A DNA stretch of 64,000 nucleotides, taken from Raphanus sativus (Eukaryota; Streptophyta; Magnoliopsida; Brassicales; Brassicaceae). Under the pieces are notes generated by a model that had not been told where the DNA came from, made no database searches, and was given only the letters and a program-made list of their open reading frames with translations. Shown one piece after another: positions 61,218 through 64,000 of the stretch. Each line of letters begins with the position of its first letter. The first letter of the stretch is position 1. The stretch covers positions 1,922,001 through 1,986,000 of the forward strand of contig NC_079517.1 in the NCBI RefSeq assembly GCF_000801105.2, written 5' to 3'. The position numbers were made by a program, and so were the translations under genes.

Positions 61218-63848
61218 ATGAACAGACAATCAAGACTAAGCAGTTTTGTGGTGTGCGTAAGAGAGAGAGAGAGTGAGAGAGTGAGAGAAGGGTCTGGTTA
61301 AGATTTAATTATTGGCATTGTTGTTGTTGTTACACTAAATTATTTCTACAGAGTTTAGCGAAAATAGAATGAGATTTTCTATCGAGATTGTTTTTTATTT
61401 CTTTTTAATTTAATACTGGAAGATAATTGATTTTGCCATCTGTATGCAGCATGAAAAATTAGGAGCAAGCAGAGAAAATGTTTGGTATCAGTGGGTCAAA
61501 TCATTATTGCTTAGAAAGTGCTATGGGTCAGGTTACTGTATTTTGCGTACTATTGGTGAAGTTATTGTCTACCAAAGATTTGTATATTCTTGTTGTTAGG
61601 GTTATATGGAAACGGGTTTAAATCAATATCGAGTCACAAATGCACTTTTTTTCTTTTATTGACTGTATTGATAATATCCATTTCTTTTGTACCAAGTATT
61701 TATAGTTTACTGATTTTTCTCAGGATGTTGGACAATCTCGAACTCTAGAAAGTACTTACCGAGTGCTTCCTACTCACACAATGACACAATTTTAAAGCCA
61801 GGACAATCTTCCAGATTCAAGACCATTATGGTCAACAAGTCCAGTGAATCTACCACAATCTGCGAGAACAGTACTTTCATTAACATGCAATATGTGTGAG
61901 TTTTCAAAATTCGAGTTTAGGTGGGAGAGGTGAAATCAAAGCCGGCTAAGCATATAGATCTCGAGGTGACACGCCCTGAAGTCAATACTGGTCTATATAT
62001 AACAATTATTCCTAAAAGCAAAGCTTTGCCAGGGCTGATTTAGCTAAGGAGTCTGCCATAATACTACAAGTATAAGAGATATGAGAAAAAGATAAGTGAT
62101 TGAAGAGAGAGGCAAGATTCTTAATGTCACAGAGGATATCCACGATCTCATTCAGATCGGATCCTGACAAGAGGGCAGAGACGAGGACTAAAGAGTCCCA
62201 GAACAAGTTGAGATTTGATAGACCCAAAGATGATGCAGTCCGGAGAACCAAAGGAAAGTTTTATTCACTGCCATTAGAATTTAAAGCTATTTTAATTATT
62301 TTCCATAATGTTATTAAAATAATAAAGATTCAGATTCATATATCTAAAAATATTGAATATGGTAGTTATACATCCAATCATTTTTTTTGACATATACATC
62401 CAATCAATTAAATGTTGAATATAATTATTTTTGATTCTAATATCTTATCTTATTTTGTTAAAAATAAATAATCACATATTTTTTGTGATAGATGAAAAAA
62501 AATTAAACATTTCGTGTGTGATAAATATATATCCATATATTCATACATTTTAATATTTAAAATTTTAAAAATGTAAAAAAATATTAAAACACAGAAGAGA
62601 AGAAAACCAAATTTAGTTAACATTTAAAAGTCTAAATCATATATTACGCAATCTATAAGATTATCTCACCACAAACATTAAAATATCACATGAAATTTGG
62701 ATAACGTGAGTGTGTCGCGTGTGGAATATTATGCCAGTCCATCTTTCTATTTTAGGACAACCACGCATTTATTGTGTACACTTATATACAGTATTTAGCA
62801 AATGAACCAGAATAATTTTTAGTCCTGTCCCGGTTAGGCTATCGTTTTCGTTTTTAGAAACGTGTTAGCCAGAAAGGAACCGAAAATATCGGTGTCCGGT
62901 TATGGGTTAAAAGGTGTTATAGAAGTATTGGTTTGTCATGGAGTAGAGTTATGACTTTCAAGGTTTGAGAGGGAATCATTTTGGATGAACCAGGACAAGA
63001 TGCTTACACCTGAATGCTGTAGCAAAGTGAGCAAACCCATATGCCAACGCGGTAACACGTAGAGGAAAAATGCTAGCTAGTTACTTACGTTAGTAATTAC
63101 AAAAACAAAAACTGGTTTTGGATCTTATCAACGGCAATAGACAGAGTTTTGAGGTGCATATTTAACCTATTTGAGTTCGTGATATCTACCTCTGGAAATC
63201 AAAATCGACCACGTCATTTTGTTTGGGCTTAGAACATTTGCTGCTCTGTATACTTTATCTATAGTGCTTTTTATGTTTTGCTGCATAAGTAGTGAAGAGC
63301 TAAAATACAATAACATGCAAAAACTCTTAGTACGTATTATGAAAGGGATAAACTAACCAAGTGGTGGTAGTCTATTGACAATTTCTTGGGAGCTTTGTGT
63401 GTATCCACATCAATTATGAGTTCGATTTCCCATTTTATAAATTAATACTCAATAAATTAATAAATAACATAAACTAATAATTTTTTCGGTTCCAAGTTGG
63501 AGCGGTTTAAAATATGATACACTTGATAAAATAATAAGATAATATTCTTTTTAGAAAATCCTATGTAAATATATGGTCCCATTAAAATTATAAATTAACA
63601 ATTTATATGTATATATATTTCATTTAAGTATAAACCAACCATTCATAAAGGAATTATCATTTTATATCTTAACACTTAATATATATTTGATAAGATTTAG
63701 CAAAATTATATCTAAAATCGCATTTAAATTCTATGTGACATATTTTATATACACCAAATAATATAATGAAACTATTATAAGTGTCGAATTCCAAAAAATT
63801 AATTAATACAGGTACATCAAAATCAAATATTTTTCTTATTTTATAAAA

Positions 63849-63886
<38 letters not shown>

Positions 63887-64000
63887 AAGTGTTTCTATTT
63901 ACAAAATGTTTCTTATTTTTTATAAAGATTTTATAGAAAAAGAATATATTCTATTTACAAAATATTTCTTATTTTATAAAAAAGAACACATATATATATT
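61218..64000. other. intergenic right flank
   Basis: GrpE 3' UTR with a GA run (~61262-61286) and then AT-rich DNA. Contains the RNase H-like fragment at 62012-62251 and a TA microsatellite at ~63849-63883. No further gene is recognised to the window end. Confidence 0.6.
62012..62251 (-). pseudogene. fragment of LINE-type RNase H-like domain
   Basis: A 79-codon minus-strand frame contains EIVDILCDIKNLA, then FSHISYTC and MADSLAKSAL. This resembles the C-terminal end of plant LINE-associated RNase H domains, where a similar ADxLAKxAL motif carries the last part of the active-site helix. Flanking retroelement sequence is not seen, so it is an isolated remnant. Confidence 0.55.

Overview
The window is nuclear DNA of a flowering plant of the mustard family, most likely Brassica or a close relative. 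The genes have GT-AG introns and AT-rich intergenic DNA, and translated exons match remembered Arabidopsis thaliana chromosome 5 genes in order. Read left to right, the gene order is that of At5g17830 down to At5g17710: choline-transporter-like protein (-), WOX12-type homeobox gene (+), MYB56-type gene (-), VAR3-like gene (+), BODYGUARD-type hydrolase BDG4 (+), cytochrome b5 reductase CBR1 (+), BCS1-like AAA ATPase (+), BODYGUARD-type hydrolase BDG5 (-), and chloroplast GrpE (+). Names and synteny come from memory of the families; no search was run.

0-8.9 kb: a Mutator-transposase-derived ORF that has lost both recognisable catalytic aspartates, then the choline-transporter-like gene. An ~815-bp Harbinger-type element in its upstream region carries an intron-containing fragment of a receptor-like cytoplasmic kinase gene. 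A near-perfect 38-bp hairpin follows.

8.9-22.4 kb: two large mobile elements side by side. One is a complete Ty3/gypsy LTR retrotransposon (two 878-bp LTRs, 5-bp target duplication, two in-frame stops). The other is a 6.7-kb CACTA element with TNP2 and TNP1-type genes, 3-bp target duplication and a frameshift in TNP2. The peroxidase gene remembered at this place in A. thaliana is not seen.

22.4-41 kb: WOX12-type gene with intact homeodomain but a frameshifted C-terminal half; three tandem ~540-bp units each headed by degenerate telomere-like repeats; a Helitron with a clear 3' hairpin; the MYB56-type gene; a second, weaker Helitron.

41-64 kb: gene-dense. The VAR3-like copy carries at least three disabling changes. 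BDG4, CBR1, the AAA ATPase and GrpE look intact. BDG5 is split in its first exon by a 2.15-kb non-autonomous CACTA-like element. A Stowaway MITE, several tandem repeats and a LINE-type RNase H fragment fill the remainder.

These genes do not form one pathway; they are neighbours by conserved synteny. Two BODYGUARD hydrolases (cuticle), WOX12 and MYB56 (root and meristem regulators), and VAR3 and GrpE (plastid) are the functional themes. The main story is local decay (VAR3, WOX12, BDG5) together with recent transposon activity, as expected where other homoeologous copies could exist. No CRISPR array, rRNA or tRNA gene was recognised.
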